From positions 52,406,501 to 52,470,500 of the forward strand of contig CP136891.1 in NCBI GenBank assembly GCA_034359265.1: a stretch of 64,000 bases of DNA, in the 5' to 3' direction. The stretch comes from Canna indica (lineage: Eukaryota; Streptophyta; Magnoliopsida; Zingiberales; Cannaceae). The notes under the pieces are model-generated. The model ran no database searches. It saw only the letters and a list, made by a program, of their open reading frames with translations, and was not told where the DNA came from. Positions 46,733 to 57,115 of the stretch are shown piece by piece. Both the position numbers and the translations under genes were made by a program. Within the stretch, counting starts at the first letter, position 1. Every line of letters begins with the position of its first letter.

Positions 46733-48363
46733 TGTTGGCCCAAGGTTTTCAACATTGGTCTTAATCTCGGTTTTGATGATAATAAATATTGAACTAATAT
46801 TTCATGAAGAGTTATTTTCAGGTTCCATATTGATTAGCGTTGACGTCCTCGAACCGAAAAATTAGAGAAATCGAAGAAATCGACAAGCACGCTTGTCGAC
46901 GCTCGATCGAGATTCTTCGGGAGGTTAAAATTTAGATCTAGGGTGTCTAGCTTGTGTTGTAAATCTTCATGACGATGCATAAAAACCCAAAAACTAATTC
47001 CAAATCCCTAAACACGGAAACCCGAAAAATTAGAAAAGGCCTGAAGTTCACTAAGCCTAGGGAGCTCCTTGGAGGGCTATATAACCTAGATATTTTCTTG
47101 ACACAAAAAATGTAGGTAATTATTCCTTAGGTAAAAACTTGATAATGAGGTATTTTTAAGAAATTTTTAGAAGCCTTTAGCATATCCATATTTGACCCGG
47201 GAGATTATAAAATTTTCGTTTTTCAAAAATTTGTACTAGTCCCCAAAAATTAGATTTTGATTCTTATGGATTTTGATTCTTATGGATTTTGATTTTTTAG
47301 ATATTTTTGTTGAATCCAAATGGAGGGTAATCCTTATATAACATTTATGTTTTAAAGTTATTAACTTGAAGTTAAGAAATATTATATAAGAGGACCTAGC
47401 GAAGACCGAACCCATAAACGAACAAACGAGCAAAAAAATCAGTCAAACCAAGCAATCTGCCTAGTTTCGGTCGACCGAATATTGCCAAAAATTGGCAGTA
47501 GCCATGCGGTCGCTCGGTCGATCGACCGACGATCGACCGGACCTGCGACCGGACAATGAAAACGGCTAGTTTCCTAGCAGTTGAGTTGGTTGTTTCATGC
47601 CAACTCTCCATGGCTTATAAATATAAGCCTTAGCAAGCCTTCCACCCTTAATCTAACATACCTTGAGCCATATTTTAATGATCCTTGACCTTGATTGAGC
47701 CACCATTCTTGAAAACCCTAGCTTTGATCTCTCAACTCCTTGAGTAAGCATTGACTTCATTGATTCACCATCAAAGGCATCAAGAGGAAGCTAGGAAACT
47801 TTGTTTGGAGCTAAGTATTTGTTGTATCATTTATTTGCTCCATTATTTGTGTATTTTATTGTATCAAAGCTTGTGTAAACCTAGGTTGCTAGGTTTGATT
47901 GAGTTGGTGGTTGTCTTGGTGTTAAGGCTTATATCCACCATTGCAAACTTAGTTTACTATGATTAGTTGAGTTGTCCCTTAGGTTGAGGTGGGAGAGTGA
48001 TCTCGGTAGGAAGGCGGGATACTTCCGGGTGTGGAAGTGCCTTCGGTTTGAGAGCGGAGACTTTCCGATATAAAGTCCTCTTTGTAAGGGAAACAATTAA
48101 TCTAGTAAAGTTAGTTTGGAAATCCTAAGCGGGGTGCTTATGTAGTGGAGTAGACATTGGGGCCGAACCACTATAAATAATTATGTTAGCATTGCTTACT
48201 TTGCGTATCGATTACTTGACTTGTTTTATTCGCTTCCGCATTCATTTAGTAGTCGAATAGTGAATTAACATAAGTAATCAAGAAAACAATTGAAACCAGA
48301 ATTAAGTTTAAGATTAGCAAACATACTATTCACCCCCCCTTTAGTGTGGTCATTTCACCAACA
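46733..48363. mobile_element. Solo LTR, 1631 bp, second copy
   Basis: Starts TGTTGGCCCAAGG and ends TTTCACCAACA, related to 41013-42651. The flanks (GAAAT left, AAAAC right) do not form a clean duplication, so it is older, or one edge has changed. No internal region is present. Confidence 0.85.
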
Positions 48364-49294
48364 AAAACCCCAGATGGTGGGTCTGGAATTGGAATCGAGG
48401 GTATGTCTGATCTGCCTCATGTCTGTTTTATGAGGACGGGTCAGGGATGTTTTTGGCAATGATGTCTCCCAAGATCTCTTGGAAATATATATGCTCGAAA
48501 CGGGTCGACGTTTATCCCAGAGATGGAAGACTCATTACTGCTAAATCCCTAGTAATTAATGAAGGATGATAATAAGTCCACAGCCCCCCAGCTTGATCGA
48601 AGTCCGAGGACTTCGTGCCAAGCTCTAGTAGTATGCCGACTTCTACTTGTTTGCCGAGCTTTCCACATGTTCTGAGTGTCTAACCTTGCTCGCACTTCGG
48701 TAAGTGAGCATGTGCTGAGTCCTGCCCTTAATTGAATTGCCGAGGTAGGTGAGATTAGTGTATCTTGATCTTGTCGTTTTACGACTTTTCAGTTTTCGTG
48801 CTCAATATGGTGACTACTTGAAGAGGAATTGCTCCTTTCCACGTGTCAACCTCATATTGTTGCCTATTCTTTTAACATTTAATTCTGATAGAGGGGTAAT
48901 CATGGCACAGAGATCTGGCCGTTCATGCTTTGAGGCATTTAAGTATCTGTCCTTGATGGGACGTTCAATTAGGATTCATTCTGTTGTCACAACACGATTA
49001 TCACTTGTCAGTTTTCAATGAGGAGGTTGTCGCTTCCTGATATTTAAAGCTTTCTCCTCTCACTCATTTTGAGTTTTCTTGTGTCCCATGATTTTGCATG
49101 TTCCTTGTTTGTGCCCTTGAGGTCTTTGTCGATGACGCTGCCACTCCGTTCATCGCCTTGTCCACTACCATTCATTCCTGGTAAGTCTTCATGACTCATC
49201 CTTTTTATTTCTACCTTGTCAAGTCCGACCTTAGGTTGGTAGGTTGTATGGACTCGTCCCTCGTTCATTAAGATTTCTAGTGTTTGTCGAGTTA
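48364..49294. repeat. LTR-like sequence, unassigned
   Basis: Moderately GC-rich sequence with TATTTAAAGC near 49042-49051, followed by a transcribed-looking leader (CTCACTCATTTTGAG). It probably belongs to an LTR that was split by the solo LTR. No clear end or target duplication was found. Confidence 0.4.
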
Positions 49295-49516
49295 ATGGGC
49301 AAGAAGAGTGTTAGCCTTGAGTTGGTAGTAAGTAAGCCGGGCGAGGCCGCAGTCCCTTACTCGTGGGTTCACGACGAGATAAGGCAACAAAAATAGGTGA
49401 TGACCAGCCCCATCGGTATTAAGGCTCTTCGAAAAGGCATGTCACTATCTCATTCCAGTGATGAGGATGCATTTGATAGTCTTCCCTGTTCTCCGGAGGA
49501 CAAGGTCTTTCATTAA
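49295..49516 (+). pseudogene. Short ORF remnant after the LTR-like sequence
   Basis: From the ATG at 49295 one frame reads MGKKSVSLELVVSKPGEAAVPYSWV..., one in-frame TAG, then MTSPIGIKALRKGMSLSHSSDEDAFD and a TAA at 49514-49516. The composition looks coding, but I do not recognise the family. It stops right at the CACTA-like end at 49518, so truncation by insertion is possible. Confidence 0.35.
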
Positions 49517-49517
49517 T

Positions 49518-49560
49518 CACTACAACAATTTAAGCTTTTTATAGCTTTTAACAATAGTGT
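49518..49560 (+). mobile_element. CACTA-like terminus, one end only
   Basis: CACTACAACAATTTAAGC resembles the CACTACAA-type ends of CACTA elements. No matching inverted end (…TTGTAGTG) was seen downstream before 54880, so the element is truncated or the match is by chance. Confidence 0.4.
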
Positions 49561-49624
49561 TCTATCTGAACGCTATTTTAAATGGAGTCTAGGCACGGAG
49601 TATAATTTCCTCTCCATTCTAAGT

Positions 49625-50260
49625 TTCGGTCATTCCCTCTCCACCTCCTTCTCCCGCTTGCTCTTTTGCCAAAAATTTTCATATCCGCGCCCTTCTCCAC
49701 CTCCCTTCCCTTTTCGTAGCCGACCAAAACCCACCCCTTCCTCTTTTTTAAGCCGACCACGTAACCGCGCCCCACTCTCCACCTCCGTCCTCCTCCTCCC
49801 CTGCCGCCACCCCCCCCTCCCGATCCATCCTCTCCACATTCCTCATCCTCCTGCCTCCGCCGCCGTGACCTACAAGAAATAGACGACGCCGATGTCTGGT
49901 TCTTCGTCAACGGTGACGAGGTGGCTTGCATCCTCTCCAACATCATCACCCAAGCGCCTCCTCCGTCTCTGTGATCTCCACCTCGAGCAACGATAATTCC
50001 TTCGCCCCATCGGGATCCAAGCTCCTGCGTCGGGCCCTCCGCTCTGCTCGCCTCCACGCCCCTGACCCCCACCATCACGTAGTCCTCGCCGCTGCTTTTC
50101 GTCTCCAATTTCTCCCAGACGATCTGCCGCACCCCCCACCGGCATGACTGCACGCCTCCCTCTCCCAAATTCCGATCTCGCAGCTAGTCCTTCAGTCTGC
50201 TATCGCTGCTCCTTCAAAAAGTCGAACCAACGTTTCTGCCGCTCTTACACCACTAATCCA
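49625..50260 (+). other. GC-rich, exon-like segment, possibly captured host sequence
   Basis: The base composition jumps to CT/GC-rich. Plus-strand text includes DVWFFVNGDEVACILSNIITQAP and, after a frame change, SVSVISTSSNDNSFAPSGSKLLRRALRSARLHAPDPHHHVVLAAAFRLQFLPDD (49926-50147). It has the look of a monocot 5' exon with a leader, but I cannot name a family. The long minus-strand frame at 49578-50168 is very Gly/Arg-rich and likely a shadow. Confidence 0.35.
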
Positions 50261-50846
50261 GGTAAGTGATCTATCAATGATGACCTCCACTAGTGCATCG
50301 CTTAAGTAGTCAGCTGGGGCTTTTTTCTATTTAGGAAGTCATAGTTTATTCCTATTTTGTTGGATGACTTGAGGTTGCAAATCCTGTTTTCCTTGCAACT
50401 CTCGTTCTCCTGCAATGCAATAATATTTCTATTGCTTGCAAGTCTTCAAATGTCAAAGCCTCAATTAGATTGACCTTGGCAAAGATTCGTATGCTGACTA
50501 AACCTATGATCATGGGAAGAGTCCATTACACATGGAGGCATATTTCACAAAGGAATATTTTTGGTATTTTAGAAAGTGAGGAAACAATATTTTGGTATTT
50601 TTGAAAAATCAGGTGCTATTATGTCATTTAATATTATTAAGGATGCAAACCATCAAAATACCTTACAAAGCTGTAATATAATTCACAAAGGAATTAGATT
50701 TAGTGTCAAAGTAGAAGCTATAAGGGAATTGATTGGTTTATTTAAACTTATGGCTTTGGTTTTTTACTCTCCACACAGTGTGCTCGAGCAAACCAGCAAC
50801 CAAGCAGCTGTCTTCTTGCCTCTTTATCGTCGCGAGCCCAAGAACA

Positions 50847-50897
50847 ATGAAGCTCGTCCATCGTGATGTCGTCCGTGGTGGCCCAGGAAGTGTCAAG
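50847..50897 (+). pseudogene. PELOTA: First exon of a Pelota-like gene, fragment
   Basis: Seventeen codons, MKLVHRDVVRGGPGSVK, end exactly at a GT donor (AAG|GTTTGT). This matches the start of the eRF1-like first domain of Pelota (Dom34), the ribosome-rescue factor that works with Hbs1, whose plant proteins begin MK(I/L)V..D.VR.GPGSVK. No later exon was found down to 64000, so I read it as a captured or stranded first exon. A gene with a very long, transposon-filled intron running out of the window cannot be fully excluded. Confidence 0.6.
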
Positions 50898-50996
50898 GTT
50901 TGTTGTATATGTTTTGTTTTATTTAAATTTCTTTGACTCTTTTAGTATATAATTTCTTAGATTGAACAATAGATGTCCCCTAGAACAGAAAGCTTA

Positions 50997-51260
50997 GGGT
51001 GTGTTTGGTTAACGAAAATTGTTTTGTGTTTTCATTTTGAAGAAAACGAAAATGATTTTCTATTTTTCTATTTTCTATTTTGATGTTTTCGTTTTCAGAA
51101 ACGCGTTTGGTTAAGAAAAACAAAATTTATTTTCATGAAATTGAAAAGTGTCAAAACTTGTTTGGTTATACAAAACAGTGTTAGTTTTCAAGGGTATTTT
51201 TCAGTTGAAAATATGAAAACTTGTTTGGTTTACCAAAATAACAAATTTGTTTTGGAATTA
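50997..51260. mobile_element. Possible Tourist-type terminus with internal copies
   Basis: TTA (50994-50996) is followed by GGGTGTGTTTGGTTAACG, as at Tourist-type left ends. Related words TGTTTGGTTATAC and TGTTTGGTTTACC recur near 51168 and 51223. No right end was found, so boundaries are unknown. Confidence 0.35.
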
Positions 51261-52150
51261 AATATTATATTTTAGATTAAATTTTAAAATATTTTATATA
51301 AGTTATTTGTACATTGTCAATATTATAATATTTTAAAATATTAAATATAATATTTTAAAGTAATAAAAAAATCTAATTAGATATTTATTATTCAATTTTT
51401 TATATTAATTTTAATTATATAAAAAATATTATAACATTTAGAAATATTAAATATAATAATTTAAAGTAATAAAAATATTTTTAATTAGATATTTATTATA
51501 CATTTTTTTATATTATTTTTAATTATATATTATTTTTGATGAATTAAAGGTGTTTAAAAAAATTCTCAATTTTATTATAATCATTTAAAATGATATTGAA
51601 ACTAGTATCAAGTATAGCTCAATTTGAAGAATTAGAATGATACTTGAATTGGGGAATGATACTTGTATCAAGTATCAAGTGAGATACAAACTTTGATAAG
51701 AAAGAATCCCTCAAATAAATTTTATTTAAAAAATTATCATATACAAGTACAAGAAAGATACAAAAATTACACATAAAGAAAAAAAAAATCGATATGATAC
51801 AATAAATTTTATCTTCTATTAGTTACAAATTTAAATGATACATGAAACAATAATTTTGACCACCTCTTGCTGCATCTTCACTTTTAGCTGCGAGATCATC
51901 TTCTTAGTGAATAAAATATAGGGTTGTTTGAATATTGCACATCTCTAATAAAAAATGAGATGACTTCGTCAATTTTAAACCCCATGTATGACTTTGATAT
52001 ATGAAAAAAAAAATATAACTTGAAATAAAACCAAAAAAGTTTTATCAACAAACTCAAAAATATATTATATATTTTTTTTTTTTGACAGTCTTACACTTAT
52101 TTCAAATTAAATTGAAAATTAATTATTTAAAAATAAAAGTCATACATTTT
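51261..52150. other. Very AT-rich sequence
   Basis: Repeats of AAATATTAAATATAATA(A/T)TTTAAAGTAATAAAAA near 51335 and 51445 suggest a local ~115-base duplication. No gene. Confidence 0.45.
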
Positions 52151-53080
52151 ATTAATGTAGGGCTGATTTGTTGATGCAAATTATTCTTTAAAATCAAAGT
52201 AACAACGTAATCTATACTTTTAAAAACTTCACATATAGCAGTTCACTTTAAAATCAAAGTAGCAGCTCATGATAATCTATACTTTTAAAATTGAAGTAAA
52301 ATCAACTACTTAAATTATGAAATAAATCAGCCTTGACCATAATGTAAATTACACTTAAATCATGAATCAAATCAGCCCTGACCATGACATACTGTAAAAC
52401 CAAAAGAGAATAGTAGTTCACCATGTATCAATAACAACTCAGCCATGAACTTAGTCAACAACAAATCCAACAACTGAGAGCTATGAACTAAGTCAGCAAC
52501 AACTCCAATAGTTCAGCAAATATAGTAATATACTAAATTAATATAGGGCTGATTTGTTGATGCAAACTATACTTTAAAATCAAAGTAGAATCAAAGTAGC
52601 AGTTCACTAAAATTGAAATGAAATCAACTACTTAAATCATGAAACAAATAGGCACTACTGTAAACAACTCAGCCATGAACTTAGTGAACAACAAATCCAA
52701 CAATTGAGAGCTATGAACTAAGTCAACAGCAAATCCAAAAAGCTAATCACTATTGATTAGCTAATCACAGAAGAAGATGCAACAATAACAGAAACAAAAA
52801 ATGGTTCAAAAAAAGCTACTCATCTTTCTAACTCATTTTTGAGTTAACCAAATTGAGGAATTATGAAGTAAAGAATCAAAACCATCCGCTAGGTTCAAAA
52901 ATGGTTCAACAACAATAACAGAAAGTAGCAGTTCACTAAAATTTAAATGAAATCAACTACTTAAATCATGAAACAAATCAACACTACTGTCAACTCAGCC
53001 ATGAACTTAGTGAACAACAAATCCAACAACTGAGAGCTATGAACTGAGAAGCAATCACCAACAATAGTCAACAATAACAG
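52151..53080. repeat. Degenerate tandem repeats of a ~390-base unit
   Basis: The phrases GGGCTGATTTGTTGATGCAAA, AAAATCAAAGTAGCAG, TCAACTACTTAAAT and ACTCAGCCATGAACTTAGT, followed by CAACAACTGAGAGCTATGAACT, recur in the same order about three times, starting near 52160, 52545 and 52915 (the last partial). Confidence 0.7.
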
Positions 53081-53240
53081 TCAACAACAACGATATAGAA
53101 TTGAGCAATAACAGCCACCAACAACAGCCAACAACATCGATATAGAATTTAGCAATAACAGCCACCAACAACAGCCAACAACATCGATATAGAATTTAGC
53201 AATAACAGCCACCAACAACAACGATATAGAATTTTTTTGA
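53075..53240. repeat. Minisatellite, CAACAACAGCCAACAACATCGATATAGAA type
   Basis: Three to four units of about 50 bases, each GCAATAACAGCCACCAACAAC plus a GATATAGAATTT tail, the last ones shortened. Confidence 0.85.
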
Positions 53241-53662
53241 GCAATAACAACCACCAACAACAGCCACCAACATCAACGTAAGATTCATATAAATGCTGGG
53301 CGATGAAGGAAATGTGCATCATCATTAATGATGATCATTCTAATTCATTGCCCACACAAGAAATGACATGCCCATTATCTCATTCATAGAAATACAATCA
53401 AAAATACAATCATATAAGCATACACAATAAGCATACACAAAACATACATAGTATAATGGGCAATATTGATCTACGACATTATGAAGGAAAGTGTGCATAT
53501 CCATTGATTGGGTATCGCCTCCATTTCCTTTCCGATATGAAATCAAATAACACATGTGCAAGGAAGGAATCAAATGTCCAAGTCAAACATATAAAGTATT
53601 CAAATTCAAGTCAAATATACACACTGTTCAAATCCAAGTTAAATAATATCCAGCATCCAGAT
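53241..53662. other. Presumed 3' region of the Harbinger element
   Basis: No gene recognised. The left terminal repeat of the Harbinger element should lie somewhere here, but I could not match it, because the other end is outside the window. Confidence 0.3.
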
Positions 53663-54007
53663 CTATTTATACATAAAAACTACCATAATGACAACCACTA
53701 GGACTATCCCCTTGGTGACCAAAGCTTGAAGTTTGTCTACTTTGGCCATCAACATATTTAGGTCTCTTCTTAAATAATCTAGGCCACTATTACGGTTGAC
53801 TTCTTCTTCACCTTCATCTATAGGTGCGATGAGTGTAAACCAGCGAAAAAACCCACATTTGGGAGTGTTCTGACACACTACATATAATCGGCCTGGATTA
53901 TCTTTTGATTCACTGATCCTTACACCAGCTCGTTTGTCGCACATACATCTTTTATTGACATATTTGATATATTTTCCATTAGTATTTATTGAACTCGAAG
54001 TTGTCAT
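53663..54007 (-). CDS. GRF-type zinc-finger protein of the Harbinger element
   Basis: A 114-residue frame from an ATG at 54007. It has a GRF zinc finger (Cys21, Cys23, Cys45, Cys51 in CMC...VVCQNTPKCGFFRWF), a Glu-rich linker, a short coiled coil (LRRDLNMLMAKVDKLQALV) and a hydrophobic C-terminal helix (GIVLVVVIMVVF). GRF fingers bind single-stranded nucleic acid in known proteins. Small GRF plus tail-helix proteins are common next to plant transposons, but the role is unknown. It lies 118 bases downstream of the transposase on the same strand. It may be element cargo or an unrelated neighbour. Confidence 0.6.
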   Translation of the reverse strand: MTTSSSINTNGKYIKYVNKRCMCDKRAGVRISESKDNPGRLYVVCQNTPKCGFFRWFTLIAPIDEGEEEVNRNSGLDYLRRDLNMLMAKVDKLQALVTKGIVLVVVIMVVFMYK

Positions 54008-54125
54008 TCTAATTTAACAAAATTGATATTTTGTATTAGAATATATATTACACAAAAACAAGTCGGTTACACAAAAGCAAATTAATGTTACTAAAATACA
54101 AGTTAGTTACATGCCCTATTCTAAT

Positions 54126-54880
54126 TCAATGTCCATGTCTATTGGCCCAAAGTTGATCTGCGATCTCTTCCTGAATCGCATGCATCACATTTTGAGATGA
54201 TTCACCGCCATATTGTTGTGAAGATGATGAAGAAGGGTCTTGATCTTCATCAAAATTCAATTCGGCAGTGCTCCATTCATCTATCAAGGAATCTGAATTC
54301 CGATACTTGATGATGAAGTTGTGTATGACACAACATGCAATTGTCATATTACTTTGCCTTGCCAGTTTATAATTGGGCATTTGCTTTAAAATGGGGAATC
54401 GTGCCTTAAACAAACCAAAGCATTGTTCAATCACATTTCGAACAGACGAATGCTTTGGTTAAATAATTCTCTTTTGGTAGACGGCCCTCCCCGACCACGA
54501 AAATCCGAACGATGGTATCGTTCACCCCTATAAGGGGCCAAAAACCCACTTACGTTGGGATATCCCACAACGACAACATAAAACTCATCTACATAAATAA
54601 GACATGCTATTATTAGTATAAATTTCTATCCATTGAGCAAGATATACATTTATCAACTATGATACCTTCATTTGGCATGGGAAAGTCTGAATTGGCTGAG
54701 TATATTGTATGGGGAAAATTCGAGAGTCATTTGTTGTCCCCTCCCAACCGGTCTTAACATGTGTAAACATCATGTTATGTGCACATATTGCCATCATGTT
54801 TTGCGTGGTTGTACCTTTTCGACCACAATATAAAACTTGTTTATCGGCGGAGACACATGCCGAAATATGAGTTCCATCGA
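54126..54880 (-). pseudogene. PIF/Harbinger transposase, C-terminal part
   Basis: Downstream half of the transposase starting at 62675. From the CACTA insertion it reads GTHISACVSADKQVLYCGRKGTTTQN, then GWEGTTNDSRIF (second catalytic Asp), an intron-like break (GT near 54668, AG near 54595), then GFLAPYRGERYH and STKRELFN. A one-base loss near 54460 shifts the frame before VIEQCFGLFKARFPIL, which carries the catalytic Glu. It ends as an open frame 54434-54126 with CCVIHNFI. The DDE_4 family cuts and pastes TWA-targeted elements. The split and frameshift make it inactive. Confidence 0.88.
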
Positions 54881-54889
54881 CACTACTAG

Positions 54890-55235
54890 AAAAATGGGCA
54901 TCAGCAACGGCTAATGCCGTTGCTGAAGAGCATCAGCAACGGCCGATCCGTTGCAATAGAGCCGTGATAGAAACTCGCGTTGCTGATAACTTAGCGACGG
55001 ATCAGCAACGGCTGCTCGGGCCGTCGCTAAAAATATTATCAGCAACGGTTTTGCCATGGACTCGGAGCCGTTGCTGATAACATTAATAGCAACGGCCGCT
55101 GAGTCCGTAGCAACGCCGTTAGTAAAAGCCCGTCGCTAAGCCGTTACTGTAGGTCATCAGCAACGGCTTTCGATACACTTTTAGCAACGGCTTTCCCACG
55201 GACGGTCGTGGGAAAGCCGTTGCTGATGATGTGAA
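54890..55235. repeat. Left subterminal repeats of the 7.2 kb CACTA copy
   Basis: Numerous AGCAACGGC / GCCGTTGCT words in both orientations, closely matching 35216-35545 but with an added segment around 55110-55150. Confidence 0.8.
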
Positions 55236-55505
55236 CCTGGTAACGAAAAAATTTAAAATTTAAAATTTCCATTGATACATTGATACATTATCTGATACAT
55301 AACTCACACACCCATACACTCATACACACATTCATTCACACATCACAAACACACCAAGATATACATCAAAACAATTATATTTATATTGATAATTATCCAC
55401 GATAGTATAAAAACAATTCAAATGCAAAATTGAAGTATCAATATCCAAACAAAATAAGTTAAACAAGTTCAATATCTCAGTAACAAAGTCAATATAAAAA
55501 AAATC

Positions 55506-57040
55506 TCACGATGACGATGGAGGATGGCCTGGATCATATGGCGGGGTCTGGAGTGCTTGAGTGTACACCGGCGTGGACTGACTCGCGGACGATGGATTAG
55601 ATGATGCCGAAGAGATGCCTGCTTCGGGATGACCTGACATGTTGCGTAGCATAGCTTGTATATCCGCCATCATCTGACTCTGGCGCTCCATTATCTCAGT
55701 CTGACGCGCGACCGTGTCCTCTAGAGTCCTTATTCTACTACTATGATCATAACTGGATCTAGAGGTGGACGGCCGCTCACCAGCGATCGGAGGGGTCGGT
55801 ACCCCAAGTGGCCCTAGTACGGCTCGCGCATGACCACTATCTGCGAAGCCATATACGCGGCCATGGTCCCAGCCACCTGCGGCCTCGACCCACATTGCTG
55901 CGTCAAAGTCCTCGGGGGTACCCCCACGCTGCACCACCGTCTGGCTGTAGGTCTCCTACTCGAGTTTGATTTTTTGTTTAATATTTATCATAAAAATTAA
56001 ATTATAAATATATAATGAATAATTTAAACAAATATATAATTACCATAATGTATGCAACGCGGTTGTCGATGTACTCCCCCGTCCCATGTGCTCGACGGTG
56101 AGTTCGCTCAAACACCGCCATCGGGGAGGGTCGCTGGACAGTCCCGTCATCCGACACCATCGTCTACATTTACAAAACAAATACATTAATTAGTACACAT
56201 AGTAACAAATAAAATATATAATTAAAAGATATACTTACCATACGGTTCGCGTGCACTGCAAATGCAACAGAGCCGCCGGTGTGACGCGCTGCTCCCCCCG
56301 ACATGCAATTTCTAACCGCATTCCGAGAAACCTCCTGCCATCGATCCATCGACCATATTCCCACGAGCTGGTCCCATATATCCGGAGTAATCCAACCGGG
56401 GCCGTATCCCCGAGTCTCCGCGATGTTAGTGGTCCCAGCTCGGGCCATCGCTTGGGACCGAGCCTGCCCCAGCTGCCCGTTGTCCCTTGCCCGGGAAATA
56501 GCCTCCCAGGTAGCGTAAATGAAGGGCCTTTGGTCCTCGGCCCATGTATAGCGAGCCTGCAAAATAATAATATCAGTACCAATATTAATCATCATGCATG
56601 TAAAAAAAAATAATACGTGCCTCAAACTCGCGCCATAACATGTCGACGTGCTCGCTAGGCACGTGAGACCATGTAGGCCATGCCCCGTGCATGTATCGTC
56701 GAATAGTAGAAGAAATGCTCCTCGGCACTTCTTCTTGCTCGAACCTGCACAACAAAAATAAATTTTAATATTATATTATGATATAATGAATTTGTAATGA
56801 TTCATAATTCATGATATATTACCGCTCCCCAATCACGCTAATCAATCTACTTGACTCTGTGGCTGGTGGAGGCTGCCACCTGTTCGGCCCGCATGGTCGC
56901 CTGCGTCTAAATGTTCTAGCCTCGGCAGTATCATCCGCATGAGGATCAGCAATAGGAGGATCAGCAGCATGAGTAAGTGCTGGAGTCTCACCGATCGGAG
57001 ACTCCGAAGCTCTCCTGCGTCGATAACCACGACCAGACAT
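55506..57040 (-). pseudogene. CACTA TnpA-like gene, frameshifted copy
   Basis: Same five-exon layout as 35803-37325, from MSGRGYRRRRASESPIG at 57040 to the last exon ending at 55506 (RTLEDTVARQTEIMERQSQMM). In the third exon a run of six Cs at 56294-56299 replaces the five Cs of the other copy, shifting the frame after NCMSG. The correct downstream text (RVTPAALLHLQCTRT) then lies in another frame. Otherwise it differs by scattered substitutions. It would need repair of one base to make the full protein, so I call it a pseudogene. Confidence 0.75.
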
Positions 57041-57115
57041 ATCTATCGAATAGACATATAATCAGATTATTGTATAAATAGTAGAGATATATTTAATAAA
57101 ATATATACTTTATAA

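Noticed and set aside
46733..48363. Complete LTR element formed by the LTR pair 41013-42651 and 46733-48363
   Set aside because: The sequence between them holds no primer site, gag or pol, and contains another solo LTR. The first LTR has its own perfect AAGAG duplication.
49578..50168. 196-codon minus-strand frame
   Set aside because: Gly/Arg/Glu-rich text produced by a CT-rich plus strand. The plus strand reads better as exon-like sequence.
52151..53240. CRISPR-like regular repeats
   Set aside because: This is eukaryotic sequence. The repeats are long, degenerate and contiguous, with no constant short repeat separated by unique spacers.
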